From Podocnemis expansa (Eukaryota; Chordata; Testudines; Podocnemididae): a DNA stretch of 64,000 nt. The stretch's first letter is position 1. Every line of letters starts with the position of its first letter. The position numbers were made by a program, and so were the translations under genes. Location of the stretch: positions 33,577,354 through 33,641,353 of the forward strand of contig ML682005.1 in NCBI GenBank assembly GCA_007922195.1, in the 5' to 3' direction. Below the pieces are notes generated by a model, which was not told the DNA's origin, searched no databases, and saw only the letters and a program-made list of their open reading frames with translations. Shown here one piece after another: positions 1-11,720 of the stretch.

Positions 1-819
1 TACTTGTGCTAAAGGAGGAACTTCTCTAATATTCATAGATACTTCACCTCCTTGAGAAGCACCCCCTGTTAACATAACTTTGTCTGTACCAGGATTTAGG
101 TCAGTATAACAACATCACTCATGGGTTTGGATTTTCTATTATATGTCCAGTTATATGGACAAAGGTAGCTAGTATAGACCAAACAAACAAGTAAGAACAA
201 ATTATCTTTGTCCATAATATATGTTTGTACCCTACACAGTGCACGGAGCATCCTAGAAAGTGCTCAATGGCCTCCAATCTGACTGAAGAGTATGTGGCTT
301 ACTATTAAGAATTTAAAGTTAAATTACAGCTTCTTCAGATTGTTTATACACATGTTTAGAATATAGAAAAAGATAACGTAGTTCAAGTAGTAACCAAGCA
401 ACTGGTTAAGTTTCCACCAACCCAGCTGTTAAGTGTTTATCTCTCTGTGTTATATATTTGTTTTTAGTAGGTGTCAACTATATACTTCTCACTGAATTAT
501 GCAACCCTCATAGGAATTCCCTTTTTTGTGTCATAAAGCATGTAATTGAGGTTCTTATTCTTGGAAGGATTTTCAGTGTGTCTACAGTTCACTTTATCAG
601 TTAAAACAGACATAAACAAGTTCCTCAAATTTATAGATGCTACTTCATCTATGAGTGCTTTAGCTTGATCAAAACATGAAAGATTTATTGAAACTGCTCT
701 TTTTTCAGTAAAATTAAGAAAAGGATGATTTAGTACTTTGTTCTTCTGGTAGCCATCCTCTTTGGCTGTGATATCTTCCAAATATGTGGCTTCCAAAAAT
801 GGAATAATGTTCGGTATAC
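1..819. other. AT-rich stretch, no gene seen
   Basis: No open frame here resembles a known protein and I see no RNA gene or clear repeat. The longest minus-strand open frame (about 497-931) runs into the hAT-like element at 828 and has no family resemblance, so I treat it as chance. Confidence 0.6.
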
Positions 820-827
820 ATCTAAGG

Positions 828-1015
828 CAGTGGTTTTCAAACTTGGGTTCGGGACCAAGTACTGGTTTGTAGACCCTCAGGCACTGGTTTCCAGCACCCC
901 TTGTTGCCACTGCCAAAAGACTGCAATGCATTTCTCAAAGATATAATTGCTGGGTCATGGGCATAAATGATTTTTTTCAGCTGGGTCCTCAGGAAAAAAA
1001 GTTTGAAAACCACTG
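828..1015. mobile_element. Short non-autonomous hAT-like element (188 bp)
   Basis: The element starts CAGTGGTTTTCAAACTT and ends with its inverted complement AGTTTGAAAACCACTG. It is flanked by an exact 8-bp duplication ATCTAAGG (820-827 and 1016-1023). Short terminal inverted repeats starting CAG plus an 8-bp target duplication are the hallmark of hAT DNA transposons. There is no transposase, so it must have been moved in trans. A second copy of the same family lies at 25326-25513. Confidence 0.92.
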
Positions 1016-1023
1016 ATCTAAGG

Positions 1024-1520
1024 TACTGATTAGGGCCTTTTTTTTCCTAATCCATAAAACCCATTAGGATTATTGCATATGTCCAATATTACATAATTGT
1101 TCTTAAATAGCCCCAAATGGGGATTTAAGGCCTATGAATGAGTTATATGATTTCCAATTGAAAACTGGTGGTTGTGTTATATTCTTTGTTATTGAAATAT
1201 CGTTCAAATGCTTGGTAGATAAAAAAAAATAAATAAAAATACAGGGGTCTTCTCAAACATATAATCTATACAGAACTGTCCATCTATATGTGCTGTTTCA
1301 AAGCTTCTTTCTAAATCTAAGAACTGCATACAGACTCCTGTATTTGTAGGAGAGTATGCATATTTTTAGCCATCTCTTCTTGTAGAATGCAAATCCACAA
1401 AACAATGCATGGTTTATGTTCATCTATATTAAAGATGGAATGAAGCTGCAAAAATACAAGTCTACATTCTTTACGAAGTATGAGGTGTTCAGAGTAGAAG
1501 GTTTTTGAAGAAGGTCTACT
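1024..1520. other. Unannotated AT-rich spacer
   Basis: No gene or confident repeat seen. A short A-rich run occurs near 1220-1240. Confidence 0.5.
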
Positions 1521-1530
1521 GTCTGAGATA

Positions 1531-1651
1531 TGTTCCAAAGTGGTAGCCATGTTAGTCTAGTTTAGCAGAGCAAACAAGAAGGCTCGTGGCACTTATAAAG
1601 ACTAACAAGTTAGTTAGTTAGTCTTTAAAAGTGTCGCCAGACTCCTTGTTA
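1531..1651 (+). mobile_element. Foldback repeat family, short copy with 10-bp target duplication
   Basis: It begins with the family terminus (CCAAAG-GTAGCCATGTTAGTCT), reads into a GGCACTT-TAAAGACTAAC block, and then folds back into the complementary GTTAGTCTTTAAAAGTG block and the ACTCCTTGTT terminus. An exact GTCTGAGATA lies on both sides (1521-1530 and 1652-1661). A 10-bp duplication does not fit hAT (8 bp) and suggests insertion by another route. This copy lacks the central hairpin that longer copies carry. Confidence 0.8.
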
Positions 1652-1861
1652 GTCTGAGATAATTATTGATAACATTATTTAACAAGTTAAAAATGTAGTT
1701 CACAGCAGGGTACTTAATATACATTGTAAAAATTCTTAATATTATTTAACTGTTTTTTCAATTGTGTCAGAGGAAAAAATACAATAAAATTGCTTTTAAA
1801 AATATGAGAGATCTTCAGAATTTTAAGATTTTAAAATTTTTGTATACTCAGAGAAAAACCC

Positions 1862-2030
1862 ACAGAAAATCCCATTTTATCATATGCGTGAAGATCTTGT
1901 TATTCTTGAAGCATCTGATGAAGTGGGATTTCTTTCCCATGAAAGCTCATGTGATAAATTTTAGTCTTTAAAAGTGCCGCAAGACTCTTTATTTGTTTTG
2001 CTGAACTAGACTGACATGGCTTTGGAATTT
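1862..2030 (+). mobile_element. Foldback repeat family copy with hairpin core
   Basis: The left arm holds a degenerate GAAAATCCCATTTTATCA block. The right arm holds its complement (CTGATGAAGTGGGATTTC) followed by the family tail (TTAGTCTTTAAAAGTGCC, AAGACTC, AGACTGACATGGC). I found no convincing target duplication. The next copy starts about 20 bp downstream, so this is a small cluster. Confidence 0.75.
1915..1944 (+). ncRNA. Hammerhead-ribozyme-like core (candidate)
   Basis: The order is CTGATGA, one extra A, a hairpin with GTGGGA/TCCCAT-type arms, then GAAA followed by GCTCATG. This is the hammerhead layout: CUGANGA, stem II, GAAA, stem III. Departures from consensus are the extra A before stem II and no clear UH cleavage pair after the tiny stem III. 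Structure and activity are inferred only. Confidence 0.35.
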
Positions 2031-2050
2031 GTCACCCATTAGAACTTGTC

Positions 2051-2328
2051 AAAAGGGACAGAGCATCCATATCGTGGCTGAGAAGTTGGGGCATCAAAAC
2101 ACCAAGTATGAGGGGAATGGAGCAGGCAAACCCTGGGTTTGGCAGGGGAGCCCTGAGTCGGCAAATGACTGAGTGAGCCCAGATTGGCAGTTTTGTGCCC
2201 ATCAGGGAGATACATCTGACAGTGAGTTGGAGCACACAAAAGCTTTGACCCAAAGATATTTGTTAGTCTTTAAGATGACACAGGACTCTTCATTTTTCTG
2301 TATACAGACTAACATGGCTACCTTGCTG
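2051..2328 (+). mobile_element. Foldback-family related insertion with 9-bp target duplication
   Basis: The right end carries the family tail (TTTGTTAGTCTTTAAGATG, CACAGGACTCTT, CAGACTAACATGGCTACC, TGCTGGA). GAACTTGTC is duplicated exactly at 2042-2050 and 2329-2337, which suggests this segment inserted as one unit. Its left part (2051-2205) is non-family sequence, perhaps an internal region of a longer member. Confidence 0.6.
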
Positions 2329-2337
2329 GAACTTGTC

Positions 2338-3138
2338 TTCTACACATGATCTCCATGCAGGTTCTGGCTGGCAAGAAGGGTACCAGAGCTGTATGTCCTG
2401 GAGCAGCACTGAAAGGCTGGGGTTGGGAGGGGAGTGGAAAGATGAAGTTTGAGGGGGTCATGACCCTACCCGTCCACCATCTCCATTCCTGGATGTGAGA
2501 TCAGAACATCACAAATGCTGCTTTTGTGTGGCAGCTCTGCTGCTGTTACTAAGTGGACAATTTACAGTAGGTAAAGTGTTCCCAAGGAAAATGTTGCTTG
2601 TAAGCAGTGGGTACTCTTAAAAGGTGTGGCTCTAAACAAGCATCTTGTTTATGCTAAAAAAATGTCTCCACTTCTAATATTGAGTGTTTTTGGCATGTAG
2701 AGAGAGCACCAAGAGACAAATAATCATTTCTCATACCTGCCCAGGCAGTCAAATTAGTGAAAGTTGTGAATTCAGCTGTTATGTTAAAAAAAATCTATGT
2801 TTATTTCTTTTACTTTTTTCTAACAAGGTTAAGAAATGAACCCTTATCCTTAACCTTAACCATAATCCCATAAGCCTCTTAATTCAGTCCTCATTTCTAT
2901 GCGTTTCTTATTTATGGTCATCCACTGATCTGCCCAATATTATTTGGCTAGACCTTTCTGTTTCTCCACAATAAGAGGCAGTTTAGGTTTGCCTTCTTCA
3001 GTTTCTTCATCAGATTCCCTGATCCATTTTATAGTGTGCTCCAGCGTTCTCACCAGTTTGACTCCACTGGAAAGCAATTTTAAGTTCCACAGTCTCTAAA
3101 ATGGGGATCTTTAGAGTTTGTATAACTCTTCTTATATG
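2338..3138. other. Unannotated spacer
   Basis: No gene or confident repeat seen. Confidence 0.5.
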
Positions 3139-3146
3139 GTGTCAGG

Positions 3147-3722
3147 CAGGGCCGTAACTAGGGCAGGGTGAATGGGGCAAAGCCCTGGGCCCTGAATTTT
3201 AGGGGGTGCCAGACTGACCCTACCTGGCCCCAAAGAGGAATGTGCCTTTGCCGAAGGCACATTCCTCCAGGAGCCAGGCTGGGGCTGTCGCTGGGGAAGT
3301 TTATCTCCTGCCCTGCCCCTGAGCATGCTCAGGTGCATGCTTGGGGGTGGTGGCGGAGAAGCCTTTCACCATACCACATGGCCAGGGCAGCTCCAGCCTC
3401 CTGGGACCCACAGCCAGGTAAGGGAAAAGGCGCAAGCACCCTGGGGACTGGGATGAGAAGGCTGGTGGCCGGGCAGGCGGCATGGATTCACCTTAGCTGG
3501 CGATGGCTGTGCTTGGCCGGTGGCAGGGAAGGCACCCCTTGCCCAGCCCTGGGGGCTCTAATTGGCCATCGGAAAAGGTGCCTGCTTGGCCAGGGGACTG
3601 GGACCAGATCTGACTTCCTACAGCCAGGACAGATCAGGCCCCAGGCTGGATCAGGGCCCGGATTGGTGGGGTGCCCTTGGGGCTGCTTGCCCCAGACACC
3701 AGAAGACCTAGTTATGGCCATG
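3147..3722. mobile_element. GC-rich non-autonomous hAT-like element
   Basis: The left end is CAGGGCCGTAACTAG and the right end CTAGTTATGGCCATG is its degenerate inverted complement. The interior is far more GC-rich than the flanks, with long open frames on both strands that are a composition artefact. The flanking 8-mers (GTGTCAGG and GTGTTGTA) agree at only half the positions. It is the same terminus family as 8165-9276. Confidence 0.7.
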
Positions 3723-3730
3723 GTGTTGTA

Positions 3731-5628
3731 AACTCTGATAATACTACAGATACCAACATCAGTTGACTTCCTTTTTAAAAGGCATCCTTGGGATCTTTTG
3801 TGCTCAATTTCTAGTCCACTTCGTTCCTTCTGTATGTATGTCAGTATGACCTACCCAATTTGTTTTATTACATTTATCATAGGCATTGTTCAAATAAACA
3901 ATGTAGTGATGTGACCCAGGCTATCAGAAGGTCTCTGGACACTGACTGTGTATATTACCTATTGCTATGTGTGGGGGACAAAGGCCACCCAGAAATACTA
4001 TAGGTGAACCTTAACCATGTTGTCAGAAGAAGTCATACAACCATGTGTGGGGAAAATAACTATTTAATATTATATTAAATTTTGGAATAATAAAGTAACA
4101 CTTTATAACAAATGTCTGTAGGTAATCAGTGGTATTTTTCATAATATTAATCTAAGGGATGTTTATTTTTACCTGATTTTTATTTCAGTGATATCTTTAA
4201 AGGTCCCCATATCCTTCACTCCAGCACCTACTGTCTTGTGCTTTTAATTAAAATTTTGGAAAAATTAAAAAAAAAATTGGAACCACATTTTTATGGGATG
4301 TACACCATTGGATGTTCTCAGTGATGAAGAAGCTGTTTCATACCATAAAAATAATAGGAAACAGGAGAAGTATTATTGCCTAGGCACTAAATGTGAGAGA
4401 ACTGAAAGTCCTGTTCACAGAATGCTCATTAAGGGCTCTGACTGCAGTCAGTGAGAATGAAAGGAAAACAGCAAGAGCAGGAAGAGTATGAGGTTTGTGT
4501 GCCAAATGGGTTGCAAATGTTTTGACTCTCAAGTCTACCTTCATTTCCAAACTCCCTTGTTGTTTACCATATGAGAAGAATAAACATAAAAACATAATGC
4601 ATGGATGATATGCAGCTTTTATATCATATTAAAAATCAAAGGCTTTTTAGATTAAATAACTGTACAGTACTGATGGCTTAGCATAAGGGCAAAAGTCCTG
4701 CATATTAATATAAACGTATTCAGTGCTGCACAATGCAATCTGTTTCCAAAATGGCAACAAGCTTCAATTTGAGAAATCAATGCATTATACCTGTTACAAT
4801 GTGATGGATATTTATCGATTTCGGTCATTGTTACTTTTCCCTGCAATTCCAGACTTTCTACATTCTTCATTCTTTTTTATTACTTTCTGCTTTAGATGCC
4901 AGCCAGTGTTGAACTTTTTGAATTAAGTAAGATGATACATACACTGTATTGTTTTTCCTTCTGAACAAGGTGTGGTGTCAGATTTTTAAAAAGAGCAAAT
5001 CTCAACTATTTTTTCTATAATTGTGGGTTATTATAACACACTTAATCACCATAGCATGTATCTAGCTGTAAGCAAAATGTTACTAAGTGTCAGAGAACTG
5101 ATTTATAATGAATCTGAACATTTTCTAATATTCTTTTTGATGTAATAATCAGGAGTTGTGTTCATTTGTTGTTAATTAGCCCTCGTGTTGGCAGTCTTTG
5201 CACACAGGCTGAGAAAACGTGGAAATGGAAGTATTCTCTCTCACTCCAAATGGTGCCCCCATTCTAGTGAGTGTCAAAACACTATTGTGCAACAACAAAA
5301 ACAAGCTTTCACGGATGCTGCCTTTGGTGTGCCTATTCTCCAGATGAACAGAAAAGTCCAGGTATCAGTTCTGAGACATTTCTTGAGAACATTCATTGAA
5401 ATAGTTTTATAAAAATGATAGGGACAAGAAGCAAATGTCTGCTACTAGTTCTCACCCACCTCTTAACTTTATTTTAAAATTACTTTCTAGGAACTCTCAC
5501 CCTTACCTTCTTCCTTCTACATTTTTCTTTTTTTAAGTGGAGGGATATTTTAATTTTACTGTTCTCATTCCCTGCATTTTATTTGTGAAGAGTACACCAT
5601 GCTCTCAGGCCAGTATGATTTCAGTAGG
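3731..5628. other. Unannotated AT-rich spacer
   Basis: No gene seen. The open frames are short and unlike known proteins. There are A/T runs around 4245-4280. Confidence 0.5.
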
Positions 5629-5641
5629 CAATATTCTTTTG

Positions 5642-5890
5642 GGAGAAAATCCCACTTCCTCAGATTCTTTGAAGATGGGTGAATTTACAGAAAGGAATGA
5701 AAATAAATGCAAGGGGGTGTATTTTCATTCCTTTCTGTAAGTTCACCCATCTTCGAAGCATCTGAAAAAGTGGGATTTTCTCCCACGAAAGCTCATGCGA
5801 CAAATCAATCTGTTAGTCTCAAAGTGCCACACGACTCCTTGTTGTTTTTTTGCTGGACTAGACTAACATGGCTATCCCTTTGGAAATGGA
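5642..5890 (+). mobile_element. Foldback repeat with exact 13-bp target duplication
   Basis: CAATATTCTTTTG occurs exactly at 5629-5641 and 5891-5903. The left arm (GAGAAAATCCCACTT, TGAAGATGGGTGAA, TTACAGAAAGGAATGAAAAT) is repeated in inverted orientation on the right around a roughly 15-bp spacer near 5710. The right arm continues through a hairpin (AGTGGGATTTTCTCCCAC), GAAAGCTCATG and the family tail (GTTAGTCTCAAAGTGCC, ACGACTCCTTG, AGACTAACATGGCTA). The left side is truncated. The long duplication and ragged end are retroposon-like. Confidence 0.88.
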
Positions 5891-5903
5891 CAATATTCTT
5901 TTG

Positions 5904-7546
5904 AACTTTAGAATTAGAGACTTATTTTAAACAGGGTCTTTATGTCTGGAATCATCTTTGTTTTATGTGTATGAACAACTCTTAGGGATCAGAGAGCCCC
6001 ATTTCTCTAAAAATGGGTCTCCAGGCCCTGATGTAACATAAATACAATAATTTTAGTAAACCTGAGAGTACAAGATACCAGATGGATTACAGCATTGTTT
6101 CCAGTCTTGTAGTACTTCACTAAAATCAGATTGGCATTTAAGTGAAATTTAAGATGGCAACCAGAGTGATATGCTGAATAGCTTTTTTAAGGTTAGGAGG
6201 GAAAATAAAAGCTGTTTTGCCATATTTCAATGGCATATAACATTATTTCCTAGAGAAAACAGTCCATGCAATACGAAACTTGAGTGTGGTTGATGTTAAT
6301 ATATATATATATATATATATATCCCATAGCAAAGTGACAAGGTTGTTTCAACAAACCATGCCTTCATGGCCCAGTTCATCTTTACTGAAATGTACCAGTG
6401 AAGGTGACCTGGCCACAATTTAATTTAATTTATTTAATTCTACTTTACTTTTTGTCTTAAAATAATGTTGTGCCCTGTTGGTATGTGGTGTTTAAAATCT
6501 ACTATATTACATCTTTGCAGAAATTACTGCATTTCAGTGATGGGCAGTGTTTATTCAACATGTAGTTTGAAAATCACATTGGGATCTTCTGGGATGAAAG
6601 CCACTAAGTATATGTAATATTAGTGACCAGGCAAGTAAAGGATACAACATATTCTACTCTGCCAACTTCTAAAGGCTTGTTGACATCTCCTGGAAAACTT
6701 TGAAAAACATTCTGTTTAAGAAAATTTCTGCCTGTGTGTTGTCCCCTTCCCCCACCCATCCTTTTTATTACCAGGCGTATTTGCATAGCAACAGGATCTT
6801 TGTTGTTCATCTGTTCTTTTTGCTTATTCCCAATTTGAAGATATAAACTTCTGTTTGTGACATCATAAACGTGCCCTCAGAAACTAATTGTGATGCTCCA
6901 AACAGAGAATTATATCATTAGGTGAGGAAGAAGCAACAGAAGCAGATGAACAAAGATTTTGTTTACATGCAAATGTTCCTTGTAATAAACAAGGGAAGAA
7001 GATTATAGAAGATGTAACATACAGGCGCTAAAGTGACTCAAAATGGAATGGTTTTCAAGGGTTTTATGAGACATTAGTGGATCTTTAAAATATCTGTTAC
7101 TGTCAATTAAGTCTGTATATAGTATTTAGTGGAAAAAGCCCTAATAGAGTAAGTTTCAGATTGAAAACAGTTTTAAAAGAACAATTTCAGATAATGACCC
7201 AAGTAGATTTATATACTTCAAAATAATTAAATTCATATTTAACTTCAGTAAAATATTGAAGATGCATTCAAGCCAGAATTTAACAAAGAATAGTGCTATA
7301 TTTCAAACACCAAATAATGTTTGCCAGACTCATATGAGTAGTGCTGTAAGAGCTGAAGGGCAACGCATAATTTTAATAGTTGGTTTTATTGCACTATATG
7401 ATTATATTGTCTGACTGACACACTAGAAACAGAGTTAGCTAAATTTGGCCCAGGGCCTGCTCCTGGCAGGAAGGGGAAGTTTTAACTGCGGAAACAGGCC
7501 ACAATCTGCTTTGCAGGGTAGCTTACCAGGTGCTAGTCCTGGTGTC
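5904..7546. other. Unannotated AT-rich spacer with a (TA)n tract
   Basis: A pure TA dinucleotide tract lies at 6299-6322. No gene seen. Confidence 0.6.
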
Positions 7547-7554
7547 AGAGTAGG

Positions 7555-8067
7555 CAATGTTCCCTCCAAGGCCCGAAGGCAGCAACATATGTTGCTCACT
7601 GTACGGCACCCCCACCAGTGTGGGCCCAATCCTGCACCAGATGGCGGCCCAAACCTGCCGTTCCTGCTCTCCTCATCACCCCCCCATTGGCCCAATCCCA
7701 TCCCCTATGGCCCCCAAGCTGGCACAACCCCATCTTCCTTCAACCCTCTGCTGCCTTTGGCTGCCCCTGCCCTGTCCCCAGTCAGCTCCTCCACACCCAC
7801 TTACCTGGCCACCACAGCAGTGCAGCCTGGCCCCCAGCTGCTCCTCCAGCTGGAGGAGCTCTCATGAGCATGTGCAGAGACTCTTTGCATGCTCAGTGAG
7901 AGCTTACTCCGAGTGGGAGTTTTAAAAGCTCCCAGCTCAGAGCCGCTTTCAGCTGGCCAGAATACTTTGTTTTCCAGCTGGGGAGGGACTGCAGCTGCTG
8001 ACCATGCACGGCCAGCAACATTCCCTGTGCCAGGCAGTGGCGGGGGTTGCACTTACAGGGGACATTG
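7555..8067. mobile_element. GC-rich non-autonomous hAT-like element (513 bp)
   Basis: The ends CAATGTTCCCTCCAAG and CTTACAGGGGACATTG are inverted complements with few mismatches. The flanking 8-mers AGAGTAGG (7547-7554) and AAAGTAGG (8068-8075) agree at 7 of 8 positions. The interior is rich in CCC/GGG, and its long overlapping open frames have no protein-family resemblance. Confidence 0.8.
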
Positions 8068-8164
8068 AAAGTAGGTGGTGCTGTCTAGGTAAGAGGCTTG
8101 AAAAGGCAGTTTGCAGATATGCTGATCTTGTGCAGCTTTTCTGCAATCTTACTTGGAGTGTTCC

Positions 8165-9276
8165 CTGGGCTGTAACTATGGCAAGGCAAAAGGGGCAAGG
8201 CCCCGGGCACCAATTTGAAAGGACACCAGACCCTTTAAGGCATATGGCTCTTTGGGGCCTGGAAGGCACATTCCTTGAGGAGCCAGGCAGGGGCGGTGCT
8301 GGGGCGGGGAGGGACCAGGGGCACGGGCCCAGCCCCTGCCCCCAGCTGGCCAGCCCCGTCCCCTAGCCAGGGATAGAGCTGGCGGGGGCCCCGCTGCCGC
8401 GGGCGGGTAGGCCGCAGCGGGCCTGCTCCCGCGCTGCCATGGCCAGGCCCACGATCCCTGGCCAGGGACAGTGCCACCAGGGCTGCAGGCAGCCCGCCGG
8501 GCTCTGGATCCCTGGCTGGGGATCTGGGGGCTGGCTGCCAGCAGCTGCAGCGGTCCCGTCCCCAGCCGGGGATCGGGGCCTGGCCGCCCGCAGGCATGGG
8601 GCCCGGCCGCTTCTGGCCTGGCCCAGCTGTGACCTAGCCGCCTGCGGCAGCATGGCACCCCCTGGCCCTATCCCTGGCCAGGGGGCGGGGCCTGCTGGGC
8701 GGTCAGCTGGGCCCCAGATCCCCAGGCAGGGACGGGGCAGGGATCGGGCCCCGGAATTGGGCCAGGGATCCGGGTCACTGGCGTTGGGACCTGGGTCACG
8801 TGCCCTGGTGTGCCCAATGCCAGCGACGCCCCTGGAGCCAGGGAAGGGAACTTCTGCCTGGCTCTGGCTGCAGTGGGGGAAGGGAACTCTCTGGCTCTGG
8901 CCGTGCTGCCCAGCAATTGTGGCCAGTGCTGGGCTGGAGGGTGCCTCTCCCCACTGCCCAACATGTGCGGCCAGCGCCGGGCCAGAGGATGCCTCTCCCC
9001 GCTGTGTGGCAAGCGTGGCCAGTGAAGGCACCCTCCCACCCGGTGCTGGCTGTGCTTGCCGGTGGTGGGGAAAGACACCCTCCCTTCTGGTGTTGATTGG
9101 GCTTGCTGGGCAGTGGGGAACCCCAGGAGTCCCTGCTAGTGGCAGGGAAGGCCCCCAGCAGGGGTCCCTACTGAGGGGGACTCCTGGCTGCTGAGGCCAA
9201 ATCAGGCCCTGGGGGTGGGAGGGGGCACATCCAGGGCTCCTTGCCCTGGGTGCCATCTTTACTAGTTACGGCTCTG
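8165..9276. mobile_element. Large GC-rich non-autonomous hAT-like element (1.1 kb)
   Basis: The left end CTGGGCTGTAACTATGG and the right end CTAGTTACGGCTCTG are degenerate inverted complements of the CAGGGCCGTAACTAG terminus, also seen at 3147. The flanks AGTGTTCC (8157-8164) and AGCATTCC (9277-9284) agree at 6 of 8 positions. The interior has very high GC and repeated GGCAGGGA/CCCTGGC motifs. Its open frames of up to about 300 codons on both strands reflect low AT content; none resembles a transposase. Confidence 0.78.
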
Positions 9277-9284
9277 AGCATTCC

Positions 9285-11717
9285 TGTCGATCTCTTAATA
9301 GATTTTAGAACTGCTTCCCCTACAGCAGACATCCAGAGAGAGGGAAGGCAAGAGGAAAACCATTTTCCCTACTTCAGGGTGAATAATAATCAAGCTGCAA
9401 AGATTTAAGCAGGTGCCAAGGGTTTAATGTAGCTGTATCTCTGCTGATTTCAGCCAGTTAGCCCCAACATGCCAATAAGAGACAATCAGTATAGTTTTCA
9501 CATAGAAAAAATTAAGTTTGGACAAATTTTAATCAGAATGGCATAACCAACTCATACTATTCTCTAATTTCTAAGAACACCGTTCTTATGAAACTTCCAC
9601 AGTTGAGGTTTTAGTATTGCTTTTAATATTTCCCCATGCTTCTGAAGTGCATGAAATGCTAAAACAAATTTTACCTTCATTTATCATCTTTTAATTCAAA
9701 TAAAGAAAAGTTTAAAAACTTAAAAACGGAAGTATGTTTAGGGGAAATTAACTGTGTTTTGAAAAGAACTAAAGAGGATCTCTGAGATGGAGAGTTTGAC
9801 TAAGCCATTGGAGAGTTCAGATAAAAATAATGTAGGCTTCAAGGGAGTAAAATAAAGATTAGACAAATCATGGTAAAAAAGTGAAGGTTCCCAAATTATT
9901 GAATAATAGATTGCAAAGTTTTCGAAACCTGACTGTGAGCAATACTGCTGCAAAGAATACACAAAAAAATTTCATGCTGGCAAAAAAAAAAAAAAAAAAA
10001 AATCCCAAGCATCTTTGAGGCATGTGTATGAACTATCTGTGCAACTTCCAGCCATGCTTCTGAAAGTCACCAATTAAGTTTGTATGGGAATGGATGAAGC
10101 ACTTGGTAAATATTAACATGGCATCAGTGTGAAGCTGGAACCTTGTATAACAGGAGCCCTTGCACAAATGATAGCTATGGGAGGAATTAACAAATAAAGC
10201 TTCGTCTGTGAGTTGTTCTTATGCATTATCATCACACTGGAGGTCACAGCAGATAGTGTGAATGAATCCTCACAATATCAAAAAGCACAAAAGCAGCACA
10301 GAACACTTTAACTGTGTGATGTAGGAACTTCTGCTGCATCTCTGTGATGGTCAGCTATAAAGATGATTAGGAACAGATAAGCACTATGGCACCAGAGATA
10401 TTCTCATCTGATGGTTTGTTTTTTGTGACATATTAATTATTACTATTTCAAACATAATCGAGAATCATAATTGTAAATTTATTTTTTTGCCTCTGCATAG
10501 ATATTTGTTTGCTTATATTTTTATGAACACAGTACACCGTATACACTTGGCAGGTCAGATTTTTGCTAGCTACTCAACATTTGCACCTTTTCCAAATCAA
10601 ATAGGATTTCTATACTTCTCATCTGCTCCTAGCCAGTTGCCTGTGCCAATTTGACAATACATGAATTTCTCTCTTCTTAAGTAAATGTGTACATAAAATA
10701 GCCCAGGATCAGTTCTTTTGCCCATCTAAATATACCACTGAAGAATTTTAAATTATATAATCTACAAGAGCTATATAATTTCCTTAATGAGTGCATGTGA
10801 CTCTTATTATCATCAAAGCTCTGTCATAAAAAGAGAGTTTTCAAAAGTGAATCATAATTTTTGGGTACCCAGCTTGAAACATCTTAAAGGACCTGATTTT
10901 CTGAGAGATGAATGGATGCCTTCTGAAGATCAGGACCTTCTAATGTGTCTCAAGATGAGCACTCAAAAAAGTTAGACAACATACAGAATCTATTTTTCAA
11001 TATTTTAATATAGGATACACATGTACTGGGTAAAATGGCTTTGTACTCTCTGCAAAATATCTGCACTGGCACTGCAATATAAGAAAAATGCGGAAAGTGG
11101 ACAGACACACATATATTTCTTTTTTCATCGAAAGCTGAGGGACAATTATGTTTGCATAGTCTCTCAGGGATATGATGTGGTTAAACTTTTGCTTACTTAC
11201 AGATTCTGGCTCATTTCATATACTAAGGAAAGCTTTCCATGACTAAAATAAGAAAGATCTTTAACCTCTATGAATAGTAAATACTTTGCAGCCCCTGGGG
11301 TTATACTTGTCAGTTGTTCAAATTAGTTCTAAGTATTTAGGCTCATTTTTATATTGGATCATAACAATTCATCAACAAATGTTCTGTTGGATGTAAAACA
11401 TAAGAAATATATAATTTTTAGATTTAATATGAAAAAAGCTATTTAAAACACTAACATGCCTGTATTTAAAAATAGCAATAAATGATGTGATATGATGGCT
11501 GTTAGTATCCCACTACATCATCATTTCTTCTAATCTGAGAAGCTGTAAAGGAATATTCTCACATCAAGTGCAGATAATAAAGGTGTCAATTCCCAATGAA
11601 TCCACTGAAAATGTATAGCAAGCACAATTAGCTGAATATGTACAGCAGGGGAAAGTAACATTAATGCAAGGAATAATTTTTAAGAAGTCTTTAGGAATGT
11701 TGATATGTTTTATGTGT
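9285..11717. other. Unannotated AT-rich spacer with an A21 run
   Basis: No gene recognised. A homopolymer of 21 A lies at 9982-10002. It could be a retroposon tail, but I cannot identify an attached element. Confidence 0.55.
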
Positions 11718-11720
11718 AAT

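Noticed and set aside
8176..9256. Overlapping open frames of 100-300 codons on both strands in GC-rich DNA
   Set aside because: They sit inside a TIR element, overlap one another in several frames, are proline/glycine/alanine-rich and resemble no protein family. Low stop frequency from GC content explains them.
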